From NCBI GenBank assembly GCA_036771375.1, contig DAIPHL010000143.1:1-5509 (forward strand): DNA of 5,509 nt, written 5' to 3'. The position numbers were made by a program, and so were the translations under genes. This document shows, in pieces, positions 4,175 through 5,509 of this stretch (its first letter is position 1; the number at the start of each line of letters is the position of its first letter). The notes under the pieces are model-generated. The model was not told where the DNA came from and made no database searches. It worked only from the letters and a program-made list of their open reading frames with translations. Origin of the DNA: DAIPHL01 sp036771375 (lineage in GTDB: Bacteria > Synergistota > Synergistia > Synergistales > Synergistaceae).

Positions 4175-5509
4175 AATACAAAGACCTTATCCAATTCGAC
4201 CCGATCGAGTCGGTCGTTCAGTTGCGTGACGCGGACAAATCGAGCGCCGCGCACACACTCGTGAACACCTATGTCATTTCCGAGGAAATGGCCGAACGGC
4301 TCACCCAGCTTGTCATTCCTCAGATGCAGTTCGACCAGCCGGTCGACAACAAGGGCCTGCTGGTCGTCGGCAACTACGGCACCGGTAAGTCGCACTTGAT
4401 GTCGGTGATCTCCAGCCTTGCCGCAGACGCCTCCCTGCTGGAAGGGCTGAAAAACGATGGTGTTCGCATCGCAGCCAAACAGATCGCCGGTCGCTTCAAG
4501 GTCATCCGCACTGAGATCGGAGCCACCACCATGTCCCTGCGCGACATTCTGGTGGCTGAATTGGAAGAGCATCTTGAAAAACTCGGCGTGGAGTATGTGT
4601 TCCCCGAAGCCGGGACCATCACCGGCCACAAGCGGGCCTTCGAGGACATGATGGGCAAGTTTGGCGAGGTCTTCCCCGAACACGGACTACTGCTGGTGGT
4701 CGATGAGCTGCTCGACTACCTGCGCACCCGCAAGGACCAGGAGTTGATCCTCGACCTCAACTTCCTCCGCGAGGTCGGCGAGGTCTGCAAGGATCTGCGC
4801 TTCCGCTTCATGGCCGGTGTCCAGGAAGCCATTTTCGACAGCCCGCGCTTCGCCTTTGTCGCTGACAGCATCCGCCGGGTACAGGACCGCTTCGAGCAGA
4901 TCTTCATCGCCCGCAACGACGTGAAATTCGTCGTGGCCGAGCGCCTGCTCAAGAAGACCGCTGAGCAACAGGCCAAGGTCCGCGACTACCTGATGCCTTT
5001 CGCCAAATACTACGGCGACCTCAACGAGCGCATGGACGAGTTTGTCCGGCTCTTTCCGGTGCATCCCGATTACATCGACACCTTCGAGCGGGTCACCATG
5101 GTGGAAAAGCGTGAGGTGCTCAAGACACTGTCCATGGGCATGAAAGGCATTCTGGACAAGGACGTGCCGCAGGACGAACCTGGCCTGATCGCCTTCGACA
5201 GCTACTGGAACACGCTCAAAACAAACGCATCTTTCCGCGCCATTCCCGAGATTCGGGCGGTCATCGATTGCAGCCAGGTGCTGGAATCCCGCATCGAAAA
5301 CGCGATTACCCGCAAACAATACAAGCCGATGGCGCTGCGCCTGATCCATGCGCTGTCCGTTCACCGCCTGACCACCGGCGACATCTACGCTCCCCTGGGC
5401 GCATCCGCCGAGGAGCTGCGCGACCGTCTCTGCCTGTTCGATCCGCTGATCGCAGAGCTGGGCAGCGACGAGCCCGATAAGGATCTCCAGACCCATGTGG
5501 AAACGGTTC
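4171..5509 (+). CDS. brxC: BREX ATP-binding protein BrxC (DUF6079 type), N-terminal part
   Basis: The frame is open from ATG 4171 to the window end: 446 codons of a protein that normally has about 1,100-1,300 residues. It opens MKYKDLIQFDPIESVVQLRD, the usual start of this family. Walker A is GNYGTGKS at 67-74 and Walker B is LLLVVDELLDYL at 173-184, with D178 and E179 as the metal-binding and catalytic acids. The conserved block MAGVQEAIFDSPRF follows at 214-227, then IRRVQDRFEQIFI at 234-246. Residues 250-446 are mostly helical (FVRLFPVHPDYIDTFERV, 292-309), as in the lid region of STAND-like ATPases. BrxC/PglY proteins are essential, large ATPases of BREX, thought to act with PglX and PglZ in methylation and phage exclusion. 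AGAGAGG (4154-4160) lies ten bases before the ATG, inside brxF. Codon use is strongly GC-biased and like brxF. The methyltransferase, helicase, PglZ and BrxA genes expected next are outside the window. Confidence 0.88.
   Translation, partial: MKYKDLIQFDPIESVVQLRDADKSSAAHTLVNTYVISEEMAERLTQLVIPQMQFDQPVDNKGLLVVGNYGTGKSHLMSVISSLAADASLLEGLKNDGVRIAAKQIAGRFKVIRTEIGATTMSLRDILVAELEEHLEKLGVEYVFPEAGTITGHKRAFEDMMGKFGEVFPEHGLLLVVDELLDYLRTRKDQELILDLNFLREVGEVCKDLRFRFMAGVQEAIFDSPRFAFVADSIRRVQDRFEQIFIARNDVKFVVAERLLKKTAEQQAKVRDYLMPFAKYYGDLNERMDEFVRLFPVHPDYIDTFERVTMVEKREVLKTLSMGMKGILDKDVPQDEPGLIAFDSYWNTLKTNASFRAIPEIRAVIDCSQVLESRIENAITRKQYKPMALRLIHALSVHRLTTGDIYAPLGASAEELRDRLCLFDPLIAELGSDEPDKDLQTHVETV
4810..4854 (+). 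repeat. Intact brxC segment matching the scrap at 469-513
   Basis: This is the intact-gene partner of the 45-bp match, encoding residues 214-228 of the BrxC protein just after the Walker B strand. The two copies are in direct orientation, 4.34 kb apart, and bracket the AraC gene, the GLUG gene and brxF. Confidence 0.6.

Noticed and set aside
469..4854. A composite transposon bounded by the 45-bp direct repeats
   Set aside because: The repeats differ at 5 of 45 bases, one lies inside an intact brxC gene, and no transposase or integrase is present.
4084..5496. Two long open frames on the - strand (4084-4683 and 4687-5496)
   Set aside because: They are antisense to brxF/brxC, whose + frames carry Walker motifs; the His- and Gln-rich products are typical of reversed GC-rich coding.

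Overview
The window looks like a bacterial chromosomal segment, about 50-60% GC, in which a defence island begins next to a housekeeping gene. The left edge is the 3' end of a histidinol dehydrogenase (hisD) family gene on the + strand (1-209). The right edge is the start of a type 3 BREX phage-defence operon on the + strand: a complete brxF (3659-4174), then a brxC/DUF6079-type ATPase gene cut by the window end (4171-5509). The organism cannot be named. The GLUG-repeat lipoprotein, the AraC protein style and the hisD sequence would fit an anaerobe such as Synergistota or Desulfobacterota, but this is a guess.

Layout: (1) 1-209, hisD tail. (2) 210-334, a spacer holding a 16-codon ORF at 281-331 that resembles the start of a hisC-type gene. 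(3) 335-468, a non-coding block rich in inverted repeats, with two copies of an AGAGGGATTGAAAC motif. (4) 469-513, a 45-bp piece 40/45 identical to an internal, conserved part of the brxC gene 4.3 kb away; it also encodes, on the other strand, the last 15 residues of the next gene. (5) 467-1522, an AraC-family regulator on the - strand. (6) 1523-1703, a divergent control region with a near-consensus extended -10 for the regulator and an operator-like dyad. (7) 1704-2936, a GLUG-repeat secreted or lipoprotein gene on the + strand, started by TTG. (8) 2937-3122, two strong hairpins. (9) 3123-3658, a lower-GC stretch with one doubtful ORF and a good sigma70-type promoter (TTGACT-N17-TATATT) that should drive brxF. 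(10) brxF and brxC, overlapping by ATGA.

How the genes work together: BrxF and BrxC are the ATPase components expected at the head of a BREX type 3 operon, which normally continues with a PglX-type methyltransferase, a helicase, PglZ and BrxA. Those genes would lie beyond the right edge. The AraC protein and the GLUG protein are divergently transcribed and probably form a regulator/target pair that need not relate to BREX. The most unusual point is the diverged brxC scrap at the left edge of the regulator. Together with the possible broken hisC start and the palindromic block, it suggests that region 331-513 is a recombination scar or island boundary that has hosted BREX-like DNA more than once.
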